The notes under the pieces were generated by a model. The model did not search any database and was not told where the DNA came from. It saw only the letters and a list, made by a program, of their open reading frames with translations. The position numbers and the translations under genes were made by a program. Below are positions 7,492-15,612 of a DNA stretch of 64,000 nucleotides, in pieces. Numbering within the stretch: the first letter of the stretch is position 1; every line of letters starts with the position of its first letter. This stretch comes from Halomarina salina (GTDB lineage: Archaea > Halobacteriota > Halobacteria > Halobacteriales > Haloarculaceae): the NCBI RefSeq assembly GCF_023074835.1, contig NZ_JALLGW010000001.1, positions 2,232,001 to 2,296,000 of the forward strand, read 5' to 3'.

Positions 7492-8859
7492 ATGGCACGG
7501 AAATTCGACAGGCGGGACTTCCTCGTCGGTGCGGGGGTAACCGGTTCGATGTTCGTCGCAGGCTGCCTCGGCGGCGGCGACGGAGAGGATACAGAGACGA
7601 CCGGCGACGGTGGCGGCAACGGTGGCGATGGCACGACCAGTGGCGGTGGCGGCAACGGCAGCACCACGCAGGACGGTGGCGGCGGTGGCGGGTCGGCGGA
7701 CCGTGACTCCCCGATTCGCGTCGGCGTCCTCCTTCCGTTGACGGGCGACCTCGGGGAACTCGGCGTCCCCATCAAGGACGGCGCTATCCTCCCGTTCGCC
7801 CAGCTGGATGGGCAGACCGACTTCACGCTCGAACAGCAGGTCGAGGACACGCAGACCGACCCGAACGCGGCACAGAGCGCGGCCCAGGCGCTCGTCAACG
7901 CCGGGTTCCCGGCGGTGACGGGGGCGGCGTCCTCCGGTGTCAGCCTCCAGGTGTACCGGAACGTGTTCATCCCGAACGGCATCGCCGCGTGTTCGCCAGC
8001 GAGCACGTCGCCGGAGATCACCGACCTGAACGACAACAACCTCATCTACCGCACTCCGCCCACCGACGCGCTGCAGGGGCAGGTGCTCGCGCAGGTCGCG
8101 ACCGAACAGGAGGACGCCTCGACGGCGTCGACCCTGTACGTGAACAACTCCTACGGGCAGCTGCTCTCCGACAGCTTCGCGGGGGCGTTCGAGGAGCGCG
8201 ACGGCACCGTCCAGAACCAGGTGTCGTTCCAGAGCGAGCAGTCCTCGTACGTGCCGCGGCTGGAGAGCGCGCTGTCCGGTGACCCGGACGCGCTCGTCAT
8301 CATCGGCTACCCGGCCAGCGGGGTCCAGATGTTCCGCGACTTCTACGCGAACTTCAACCAGCCCGACCTCCCCATCTTCGTGACCGACGGACTCCGGGAG
8401 CCGTCGCTCCCCGCGAACGTCGACAACGCGATGGAGAACGTGAAGGGCACCGCGCCGCTGGCCTCCGGGCCGGGGACGGAGTTCTTCAACCAGCTCTACC
8501 GCGACGAGTACGGACGCGAGCCGGGAGTGTTCACCGCCCAGGCGTACGACGCGACGGCGTGTCTCATGCTCGCCAACGCCGCCGCCGGGGAGAACAACGG
8601 TGCGGCCGTCGCCGAGCAGATGCGAACCGTCGCCAACGGACCGGGCACCGAGTACACGCCCGAACAGCTCGGCGAGGCGCTCACCGCAGCGGCCTCGGGC
8701 GAGGACATCAACTACCAGGGTGCGTCGAGCGCCGTGGAGTTCAACGAGCAGGGCGACCTGGAGGCGGCGACGTACGAGCTGTTCAGCTGGCAGGAGTCCG
8801 ACTCCACCGACAGCGGCTGGGCGATCGAGTCGCTCCAGGAGATCGAGTTCCAGGCCTGA
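7492..8859 (+). CDS. livK: branched-chain amino-acid-type ABC transporter substrate-binding lipoprotein
   Basis: 455 residues. The N-terminus has a Tat signal (RRDFLVGAGV) followed by the lipobox VAGC, so the protein is exported folded and lipid-anchored. A Gly/Thr/Asp-rich linker covers about residues 22-66. The mature domain begins SPIRVGVLLPLTGDLGELG, the classic opening of LivJ/LivK-type periplasmic binding proteins; ALVNAGFPAVTGAASSGVSL and a hinged two-lobe layout follow. It is convergent with the permease/ATPase operon at 8988-13117, with 128 bases between, and has its own promoter. The ligand could be a branched-chain amino acid, amide or urea; the sequence alone does not say. Confidence 0.93.
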   Translation: MARKFDRRDFLVGAGVTGSMFVAGCLGGGDGEDTETTGDGGGNGGDGTTSGGGGNGSTTQDGGGGGGSADRDSPIRVGVLLPLTGDLGELGVPIKDGAILPFAQLDGQTDFTLEQQVEDTQTDPNAAQSAAQALVNAGFPAVTGAASSGVSLQVYRNVFIPNGIAACSPASTSPEITDLNDNNLIYRTPPTDALQGQVLAQVATEQEDASTASTLYVNNSYGQLLSDSFAGAFEERDGTVQNQVSFQSEQSSYVPRLESALSGDPDALVIIGYPASGVQMFRDFYANFNQPDLPIFVTDGLREPSLPANVDNAMENVKGTAPLASGPGTEFFNQLYRDEYGREPGVFTAQAYDATACLMLANAAAGENNGAAVAEQMRTVANGPGTEYTPEQLGEALTAAASGEDINYQGASSAVEFNEQGDLEAATYELFSWQESDSTDSGWAIESLQEIEFQA

Positions 8860-8987
8860 GCGCGGGCGTCGAACGCGCGACGCGTCCGACTCACGACCAT
8901 CACTTCTTTCGACGCCGACCGAGAGAGCGACGCGGCCGACCACTCGGTCCGGTAAAAGGAGGGTTGCGAATCGCAGGGGACCGGTGG

Positions 8988-9773
8988 CTATCCGCCGAGG
9001 AACTCCTGGCGGACCTCCTCGTCGCCGAGGAGGACGTCGCCGTCGTCCATGAACCGGTTGCCCCCGTTGACGAGGACGTAGCCTCGGTCACAGCGTCGAA
9101 GCGCCTCCTTCGCGTTCTGCTCGACCATCAGAACCGCGGTGCCCGACTCGTTGATGGCGTCGATGCGGTCGAACATCTCGTCGACGAGGTCCGGCGCGAG
9201 GCCGGCGCTCGGTTCGTCGAGCATCAGCAACTGCGGGTCGAGCATCAGCGCCCGTCCCATCGCGAGCATCTGTCGCTGGCCCCCCGAGAGGTTGCCCGCC
9301 TTCTGCTCACTGCGCTCCCGGAGGATGGGAAACCGGTCGAACACCTCGTCCAGCCGGTCCTCGGGCAGTTCGTCGAGGATGTACGCGCCCATCTCCAGGT
9401 TCTCGCGGACCGAGAGCCCCGCGAACACGTTCTCGTTCTGAGGGACGTAGCCGATGCCGTAGTGGATGATCTCCTCTGGTTGCTCGTCGGCGATGTCGCG
9501 GTCGTCGAACCTGACGCTCCCGCCCATGTACGTCGTCAGGCCGAAGACGGACTTCATCACCGTCGACTTCCCCGCGCCGTTGGGACCGACGATGGTGACG
9601 TACTCGCCGGGGCGAACGTCGAGGTCGACCGAGTCGAGGACCTGCAGGTCGCCGTAGCCCGCGTCGAGGTCGCGGACCGCGAGCAGGCTCTGCGCATCGT
9701 CGTCGAGCGTCGACGCCGTGCTCGCGCCCGTTCCGGTTCCGGTCGTCTCGACGTCGTTCGAGTCGGTGCTCAC
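8988..9773 (-). CDS. livF: ABC transporter ATP-binding protein LivF-type
   Basis: 261 residues. Walker A GPNGAGKS, signature LSGGQRQMLAMGRAL, Walker B LLMLDEPSAGLAPDL and an ATP-hydrolysis region MVEQNAKEAL are all present. The order of sequences around the Q-loop (IGYVPQNENVFAGLSV) is characteristic of LivF, the second ATPase of the branched-chain amino-acid importer. It has an N-terminal Ser/Thr/Asp-rich extension of about 30 residues before the ATPase core. It is the last gene of the operon and overlaps the end of livG by four bases (ATGA). Confidence 0.95.
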   Translation of the reverse strand: MSTDSNDVETTGTGTGASTASTLDDDAQSLLAVRDLDAGYGDLQVLDSVDLDVRPGEYVTIVGPNGAGKSTVMKSVFGLTTYMGGSVRFDDRDIADEQPEEIIHYGIGYVPQNENVFAGLSVRENLEMGAYILDELPEDRLDEVFDRFPILRERSEQKAGNLSGGQRQMLAMGRALMLDPQLLMLDEPSAGLAPDLVDEMFDRIDAINESGTAVLMVEQNAKEALRRCDRGYVLVNGGNRFMDDGDVLLGDEEVRQEFLGG

Positions 9774-10684
9774 AGCGTCTCACCCAGGTAGGCGTCGATG
9801 ACGCGGTCGTCGTTCCGGATCGTGTCGGCGTCGCCTTCGGCGAGGACCTGTCCCTGGTGCATGACGATGATGTGTTCGCAGTTCTGCATGATGATGTCCA
9901 TGTCGTGTTCCACGAGGAGGAACGTCAGTCCCTCCTCGCGCAGCGCGTGAATCCGTTCGAGCAGTTTGTGTTCGAGCGTCGGGTTGACCCCGGCCAGCGG
10001 TTCGTCGAGCAGCACCATCTCCGGGTCGGCCATCAGCACGCGGGCCATCTCCAGCAGCTTGCGCTGGCCACCGGAGAGGTTGCCCGCGTACTCGCTGGCG
10101 AGGTGGTCTATCTCGAACAGTTCGAGCGTCTCCCACGCCTTCTCCCGGAGGTCCTCCTCCTGCGTGACGACCTGGCCGCGCAACCCCGGGAACACCGAGT
10201 AGGTGAGCGACTCGCCCCGCTGTCCCCGCGGCGCGAGCATCATGTTCTCCAGGACGGTCATCTCCTCCAGTTCGCGGGCGATCTGGAACGTCCGCATCAG
10301 TCCGCGGTTGGCGACCTGGTGTGGCCTGTACCCGGTGATGTCCTGGCCCTGGAAGTAGACGTGGCCGGACGTCGGCTGGTGGACGCCAGCGATGCAGTTG
10401 AACGTCGTCGACTTCCCGGCCCCGTTCGGCCCGATGAGGCCCGTCAGCGACCCCTTCTCGACCGAGAACGAGGCCCCGTCGACGGCCGTGATACCGCCGA
10501 ACTCCTTGCGGAGGTCCTGGACGCGGAGCGGGAGGCCACGCGGCGTCCGCTTCGCGTCCTCCTCGACGTCGGAGTCGGCGCTCTCCGCCTCCTCGATGTC
10601 CGGGGTCTCCACGTCGTCGGGGATGTTCGCCTCGACCGGTCCCCCGCTACGCGGGTTCTCCGTGGAGTCGTCCGCGTCACTCAT
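9770..10684 (-). CDS. livG: ABC transporter ATP-binding protein LivG-type
   Basis: 304 residues from MSDADDSTEN. About 50 acidic, disordered N-terminal residues precede the ATPase core. GPNGAGKST (Walker A), LSGGQRKLLEMARVLM (signature), MVLLDEPLAGVNP (Walker B) and LLVEHDMDIIM (H loop) are intact. The motifs FNCIAGVHQPTSG and RTFQIARELEEMTVLENM are typical LivG. Its start overlaps the end of livM by 8 bases, so translation is probably coupled. Confidence 0.95.
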   Translation of the reverse strand: MSDADDSTENPRSGGPVEANIPDDVETPDIEEAESADSDVEEDAKRTPRGLPLRVQDLRKEFGGITAVDGASFSVEKGSLTGLIGPNGAGKSTTFNCIAGVHQPTSGHVYFQGQDITGYRPHQVANRGLMRTFQIARELEEMTVLENMMLAPRGQRGESLTYSVFPGLRGQVVTQEEDLREKAWETLELFEIDHLASEYAGNLSGGQRKLLEMARVLMADPEMVLLDEPLAGVNPTLEHKLLERIHALREEGLTFLLVEHDMDIIMQNCEHIIVMHQGQVLAEGDADTIRNDDRVIDAYLGETL

Positions 10685-12029
10685 CGTCGGCACCTCCGTC
10701 GTCCGCGGTCCGACCACCGTCGGCGGCCGGTGACCCCTTGGGCGGGTCCCGGTCCCGGCGCATCAGGTCGACGCTGGACGCCGGTTCGACGCGGTGTCCG
10801 AGCAGTCCCTCCGGCCGGTTCTGCATCAGCCAGACGAGCAGCGCGCCGATGAGGACGAACCGCATCTGGTCGAGACTGCCGAGGAAGTAGCCGAACAGCG
10901 GCAGGACGTCCAGCGATGCGAGCGGGGCGACGGCGTCGACGAAGTTGTTCGGCGAGGGGATGTTCGGGAGGAACTGCTCCGCGACCCGATTCGCGTACTG
11001 TGGAGCGAGGAAGAGGATGCCCGAGAACAGGGCGCCGCCGAGGATGCTCCCGGTGTTCGACCCCGCGCCGCCGATGATGAGCGCGATGAACAGGTAGAAC
11101 GTCAGCGGCGGTTTGAAGTTGTCCGCCGGGTTGACGCTCCCGATGCCGTACGCGTACCACAGGATACCGCCGAGGCCCATCAGCGCGCAACCGAGCATGA
11201 ACGTCTTTATCTTGAACCATCGGGTGTCCTTCCCCAGCGACTGGGCGACGAGTTCGTCCTCGCGGATGGCCTTGAGCACGCGGCCGAACGGCGAGTTGGC
11301 GATACGCCGGAGCAGCACGTAGACGACCGCGACGACGACGACCAGCAGCAACACGTACGTCACCCGCAGGCCGACCACGGGGTTCTGGACGCCGACGGAC
11401 TCGAAGAGGCCGAACACGACCTCCCCGACCGGCGTCGGGTCCGAGATGGCGCTGGTGGGGTCGCTCAGCAGCAGCATGTTGGCCGGGTTCGCGGGGAAGT
11501 TGCTGAACCCCGCGCCGCCGCCGGTCACGTCCTCGAAGGCGCGCGACCCGAGCGCGATGCGGATTATCTCGGCGAACGCGATGGTGACGATGGCCAGGTA
11601 GTCCGCCTTCAGTCGCAGCGCGGGGAGGGCGGTGATGAGTCCGAACAGCGCCGCCAGCAACATCCCGCCGAGGACGCCGACGGGGAACGGTAGGCCGAGA
11701 CCGGTCGGCGTCCCCGTCGTCGAGCCGCTGATGAGTCCGAACCCGTAGACGCCGACCGCGAGGTAGCCCGCGATACCGATGTTGAACAGTCCGGCGTACC
11801 CCCACTGGAGGTTCAGTCCGAGGACCACGATGGCGTACACCGCGACGTAGAACGTCACCTCGCGGACGAGGTTGATGATGCCCGAGAGCTGGTAGTTGAG
11901 GACGACGCCGATGGCGGTGAAGAGGACGTACAGGCCGAGCATCGCCCCCAGGATGTACACCGCGTCGAGGGCCGCACCGCTGAGGCCGAAGCGGGACTGC
12001 CGCCGTGCGTCTGCCTCGGCGTCACTCAT
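10677..12029 (-). CDS. livM: ABC transporter permease LivM-type
   Basis: 450 residues, start MSDAEADARRQ overlapping the livH stop (ATGA). About nine or ten hydrophobic spans. The family loop that contacts the ATPase, ANSPFGRVLKAIREDELVAQSLGKDT, is recognisable, as is GYAGLFNIGIAGYLAVGVYG near the first spans. The C-terminal 45 residues are an Asp/Arg/Gly-rich soluble tail, longer than usual for LivM. Pairs with LivH to form the membrane channel. Confidence 0.94.
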   Translation of the reverse strand: MSDAEADARRQSRFGLSGAALDAVYILGAMLGLYVLFTAIGVVLNYQLSGIINLVREVTFYVAVYAIVVLGLNLQWGYAGLFNIGIAGYLAVGVYGFGLISGSTTGTPTGLGLPFPVGVLGGMLLAALFGLITALPALRLKADYLAIVTIAFAEIIRIALGSRAFEDVTGGGAGFSNFPANPANMLLLSDPTSAISDPTPVGEVVFGLFESVGVQNPVVGLRVTYVLLLVVVVAVVYVLLRRIANSPFGRVLKAIREDELVAQSLGKDTRWFKIKTFMLGCALMGLGGILWYAYGIGSVNPADNFKPPLTFYLFIALIIGGAGSNTGSILGGALFSGILFLAPQYANRVAEQFLPNIPSPNNFVDAVAPLASLDVLPLFGYFLGSLDQMRFVLIGALLVWLMQNRPEGLLGHRVEPASSVDLMRRDRDPPKGSPAADGGRTADDGGADDE

Positions 12030-13117
12030 GCGGTCGTCACCCCACCGAAGATGCCCGACGGCCGGAACAGCAAGACGAGGATCATGAGTCCGAACGCGAT
12101 TGGCTGTGAGAAGTCGGTCCACGGTCCGTTGAGCCAGACGAGCGAGAGGTTCTCCGCGAGGCCGATGAGGACGCCGCCGGCCATCGCGCCGTACACCGAC
12201 CCGATACCGCCGAGGATGACGGCGGCGAAGATGAGGAGGAGCAACACCCACCCGAAGTTGTAGGAGATGGTACCGCTCTCCAGGACGACGAGGTAGCCCG
12301 CCGCCCCGGCCAGCGCCCCGCCGATGATCCACGTCCAGCGGATGACGCGTTCGGTCGGGATGCCCGTGACCCGTGCGAGGTCCTCGTTGTCGGCCATCGC
12401 CCGCATCGCGGTGCCGAGTTTCGTCTGCTGGAGGACGACGTGGACGCCGGCCATCAACAGCAGCGAGGTGACGACGAGCGTTATCTCGTGGCTGGAGACG
12501 ACGACGCCGAGAATCTCGAACGTCTCGGGGCTCGCGGTGACGCCGCGGGAGTTGACGTCGAAGACGAACGCGATGAGGTACCGGAGCGCGAAGGCGACGC
12601 CGACGCTGGCGATGAGCAGCGCGATGCCCTCCTGATTGCGCATCGGCTTGTAGACGGCCCGGTCGAGGACGAGTGCCAGCAGGACGGTGAACGCCATCGC
12701 GGCGAGCAGGCCGACGAGGATGACGAGCGGGGCCGACGAGATGTTCGCACCGATACGGCCGGGCGTCGCCTGCACGAGGAGTCGGCTGCCGAGGTCGGCG
12801 ACACCGACACCGGCGATGACGTAGCCGACCGACCACCCGGCGAAGGCGCCGCCCGTGAGGTAGTCGCCGTGAGCGAAGTTGGCGAAGCCGAGGATGCTGT
12901 ACGTCAGCGACAGCCCGATACCCGCCAGCCCGTAGACGAGACCGATGACGAGACCGCTCCAGAGGTAGTTACCGAGCGCCGACGGGGCGATCGCTCCGAC
13001 GGCCAACCTGCGAACGAGGTCGAGTAACAGCAAGACAGCCACGACAGCTACGAGGAGTCCCGCCGGGTTCTCCCCGAACAGCTTTCGCCCCCTCGAGTAG
13101 GTGTCACTTACTCCCAT
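12026..13117 (-). CDS. livH: ABC transporter permease LivH-type
   Basis: 363 residues from the ATG at 13117 (MGVSDTYSRG); a TTG nine bases upstream is a weaker alternative. Several membrane spans; the LivH-specific segment GLVYGLAGIGLSLTYSILGFANFAHGDYL is split by nothing and the ATPase-contact loop KLGTAMRAMADNEDLARVTG is intact. First gene of the four-gene permease/ATPase operon; each following gene overlaps its predecessor by 4-8 bases. A TATA-like TTATTTATG (minus strand) about 33-42 bases upstream is the likely promoter. Confidence 0.94.
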   Translation of the reverse strand: MGVSDTYSRGRKLFGENPAGLLVAVVAVLLLLDLVRRLAVGAIAPSALGNYLWSGLVIGLVYGLAGIGLSLTYSILGFANFAHGDYLTGGAFAGWSVGYVIAGVGVADLGSRLLVQATPGRIGANISSAPLVILVGLLAAMAFTVLLALVLDRAVYKPMRNQEGIALLIASVGVAFALRYLIAFVFDVNSRGVTASPETFEILGVVVSSHEITLVVTSLLLMAGVHVVLQQTKLGTAMRAMADNEDLARVTGIPTERVIRWTWIIGGALAGAAGYLVVLESGTISYNFGWVLLLLIFAAVILGGIGSVYGAMAGGVLIGLAENLSLVWLNGPWTDFSQPIAFGLMILVLLFRPSGIFGGVTTA

Positions 13118-13187
13118 GTGTATCAATCACGCGTCTCTCTGGTGGGTACGCATAAATAACCCCACCGCTCTCCCGTCGTCGCGCCCG

Positions 13188-13667
13188 TCAGCGACGTTCG
13201 TGACCGATGACCTGTTCGGCGATGCGCTCGGCGCGACGCTCCGGCGACTCCCGCCGACGCAGCACCCCGACGAGGTACGTCACCGTCGCGACGGTGGCGA
13301 CGACGAGAGCGCCGAGCGAGAGCGTGCCAACCGCTCGGAGGACGACCCCGGCCCGAACGGGGTCGGTCGGCGTCCCGAGCAGGAACGCGCTCCCGAACAG
13401 TATGGACCCCGTAACCGCCGCGACGAGGCCGAAGCCGAACCCTACCCGTTCGCGGTCGGCGACCGGTCGTGCGAGCAGTCGTGGGGCCGTGCCACCGGAG
13501 GCGCCCGCAGCGACCACGAGCGCCCAGCGGTCGAGGGCCTGTGCGTCGCTCGCCAGCGCCGTCGCGGCACAGAACGAGCACGCCGCGACGAGGAGGGCGA
13601 GGGCGGTCAGGTCGACCGGAAACCGGTCGGCTGCGGGGTCGAACACACGCGAGGTTCGCGAACTCAC
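13188..13667 (-). CDS. hypothetical integral membrane protein
   Basis: 159 residues with four hydrophobic segments: about 19-40 (VDLTALALLVAACSFCAA), 47-66, 76-98 and 105-131. A basic C-terminal tail RRRESPERRAERIAEQVIGHERR lies on one side. Start at MSSRTSRVF. No motif recognised. It stands alone between the livH promoter and the divergent pgk gene; whether it shares regulation with either is unknown. Confidence 0.7.
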   Translation of the reverse strand: MSSRTSRVFDPAADRFPVDLTALALLVAACSFCAATALASDAQALDRWALVVAAGASGGTAPRLLARPVADRERVGFGFGLVAAVTGSILFGSAFLLGTPTDPVRAGVVLRAVGTLSLGALVVATVATVTYLVGVLRRRESPERRAERIAEQVIGHERR

Positions 13668-13728
13668 ACGGATAAGCGCTGGGATTAGGAGGGGAACAAC
13701 TTAGTCCGCAGATGGAGGAGGGAGTCGC

Positions 13729-14913
13729 ATGGTCCGGACGCTCGACGACCTCGACGCCGCAGGGGCGGCGGTCGGGGTACGCGTCGACATCAACAGTCCC
13801 ATCGACGACGACGGAGCGCTCGCCGACGACACTCGCTTGCAGGCCCACGTCGACACCCTCGACGAACTCGCCGCCCGCGACGCTCGCGTCGTCGTCCTCG
13901 CCCACCAGGGCCGTCCCGGCAGCGACGACTTCACCACGCTGGCCGCACACGCCGACCGTCTCGACGACCTGCTCGACGCCCCCGTCTCCTACCACGACAC
14001 CACGTTCGGCCAGGACGCACGGGACGCCATCACCGACCTCGCACACGGCCACGTCCTCGTGCTGGAGAACACCCGCTTCTACAGCGAGGAGGTGATGTCG
14101 TTCGACCCCGAGGTGGCCGCCGAGACGCACCTCGTGACGGGACTCGTGCCCGCGCTCGACGCCTACGTCAACGACGCCTTTGCCGCCGCCCACCGCTCAC
14201 AGCCGTCGCTCGTCGGCTTCCCCGCCGCTCTCCCTGGGTACGCGGGTCGCGTCATGGAGCGCGAACTCGACGCGCTGGGCGACATCGGGTCGACGCCGAC
14301 ACCTCGGGTCTACGTCCTCGGCGGGGCGAAGGTCGACGACTCCATCGACGTGGCGGCGAGCGTCCTCGACTCGGGCCTCGCCGACAGGGTGCTCACGACC
14401 GGTGTCGTGGGGAACACGTTCCTCCACGCGTCGGGCGTCGACCTCGGTCCGGCGTCGACGGAGGTGGTCAAAGACCGGGCCGGCGAGGCGCTCACCCGCG
14501 CAGAGGAGTTGCTCGACACCTACGGCGACCGCATCGCACTGCCCGTCGACGTGGCGGTCGAACGCGACGACGAACGCATCGAGGTGGCCGTCGAGGACCT
14601 CCCCTCGGACGACCCGGCGATGGACATCGGAAGCGAGACGGTGGCTGCATACGGCGACGTACTCGACGACGCCGGGACGGCCATCCTCAACGGTCCCGCG
14701 GGCGTCTTCGAGATGGACGCGTTCTCGGTGGGCACGCGCGACCTGTTCGAGGCGGCACGGGCCGCGGAGTACACCGTCGTCGGCGGCGGTGACACCGCGG
14801 CGGCGCTCCGCCGGCTGGGACTCTCCGGGTTCGACCACGTCAGTACGGGCGGCGGGGCGGCGCTGACGTTGCTCACCGGCGAGTCCCTGCCCGCCGTCGA
14901 GGCGCTCTCGTGA
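13729..14913 (+). CDS. pgk: phosphoglycerate kinase
   Basis: 394 residues. It transfers phosphate between 1,3-bisphosphoglycerate and ADP (glycolysis/gluconeogenesis). The family landmarks are present: RVDINSP near residue 18 (RVDFNVP in most), LAHQGRPG, ENTRFY, VYVLGGAKVDDSI, NGPAGVFE and the ATP-site GGGDTAAALRRLG. The replacement of the bacterial RVDFNVP and the insertion of acidic loops are typical for haloarchaea. The downstream acetyltransferase start GTG overlaps its stop (GTGA), so the two are co-translated. Confidence 0.96.
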   Translation: MVRTLDDLDAAGAAVGVRVDINSPIDDDGALADDTRLQAHVDTLDELAARDARVVVLAHQGRPGSDDFTTLAAHADRLDDLLDAPVSYHDTTFGQDARDAITDLAHGHVLVLENTRFYSEEVMSFDPEVAAETHLVTGLVPALDAYVNDAFAAAHRSQPSLVGFPAALPGYAGRVMERELDALGDIGSTPTPRVYVLGGAKVDDSIDVAASVLDSGLADRVLTTGVVGNTFLHASGVDLGPASTEVVKDRAGEALTRAEELLDTYGDRIALPVDVAVERDDERIEVAVEDLPSDDPAMDIGSETVAAYGDVLDDAGTAILNGPAGVFEMDAFSVGTRDLFEAARAAEYTVVGGGDTAAALRRLGLSGFDHVSTGGGAALTLLTGESLPAVEALS

Positions 14914-15395
14914 GGGTGGAACCCCCCGGCATCGACGAGGCGGACGCCATCGCGGACGCGTGGGTGGCGCTCGCGGCGGACCAGCAGTCCTACGACTCCT
15001 ACCTCCTCTCCGAGGAGAACCGGGCGACCGCCCGCGAGTCCGTCTGCCGCTCTATCGTCACTGGGGGGATGCTCGTCGCGCGAACCGAGGCGGACGACAT
15101 CGCCGGATTCGTCCAGTTCAGCGTCGAGTCGGGTGCCTACGAGACGTCCGTCCGCAAGGGACTCGTCGAGAACCTCTTCGTCGCACCGGACCAGCGGGAC
15201 CGCGGCGTCGGGTCGGAGCTCTTGGAGGCCGCCGAGTCGGCACTCGTCGCGGACGGCGCGGAGACCGTCGTGCTGGACGTCATGGCCGACAACGAGGCGG
15301 CCCGCCGGTTCTACCGACGCCACGGCTACGACCAGCACCGAATCACGATGCTCAAGGACGTCGAAACCGATATCCCGCCCGGGGAGAACGACTGA
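14910..15395 (+). CDS. GNAT-family N-acetyltransferase
   Basis: 161 residues starting at GTG (VRVEPPGIDEADAIAD). The acetyl-CoA-binding loop VAPDQRDRGVGSELLEAAE (about 90-108) is the R/Q-x2-G-x-G/A motif A of the GNAT fold; LDVMADNEAARRFYRRHGY near the C-terminus is motif B with its Tyr. The acceptor could be a protein N-terminus or small amine; unknown. Coupled to pgk by a four-base overlap; this may simply be compact packing. Confidence 0.88.
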   Translation: MRVEPPGIDEADAIADAWVALAADQQSYDSYLLSEENRATARESVCRSIVTGGMLVARTEADDIAGFVQFSVESGAYETSVRKGLVENLFVAPDQRDRGVGSELLEAAESALVADGAETVVLDVMADNEAARRFYRRHGYDQHRITMLKDVETDIPPGEND

Positions 15396-15401
15396 CCACG
15401 C

Positions 15402-15475
15402 GCCAAGGGAGCTTGGGCGGTTCAAGCACTCGATTTGTAATCGAGAATTCGTGGGTTCGAATCCCACCCTTGGCT
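15402..15475 (+). tRNA. tRNA-Thr (anticodon UGU)
   Basis: 74 nt. Acceptor GCCAAGG (15402-15408) pairs with CCTTGGC (15468-15474), discriminator U. Anticodon arm CTCGA / TTTGTAA / TCGAG, with TGT at 15436-15438 reading ACA. T loop GGTTCGAATCC intact. It starts seven bases after the acetyltransferase stop, so its promoter must lie inside that gene. The sequence beyond it (15480 on) changes in character (see findings). Confidence 0.95.
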
Positions 15476-15612
15476 CTCGACGGTACGTCTACAATTGGAT
15501 GAACCAGCGGTACGCTGGTCTCGTCCCGGCTATCTCCTCTACTGAGGGGGTAGACTCTATCTCCGGAATCGCTAGACAGAGAACGTGAGCGTTGTATTCC
15601 AGTTGGACTCGG

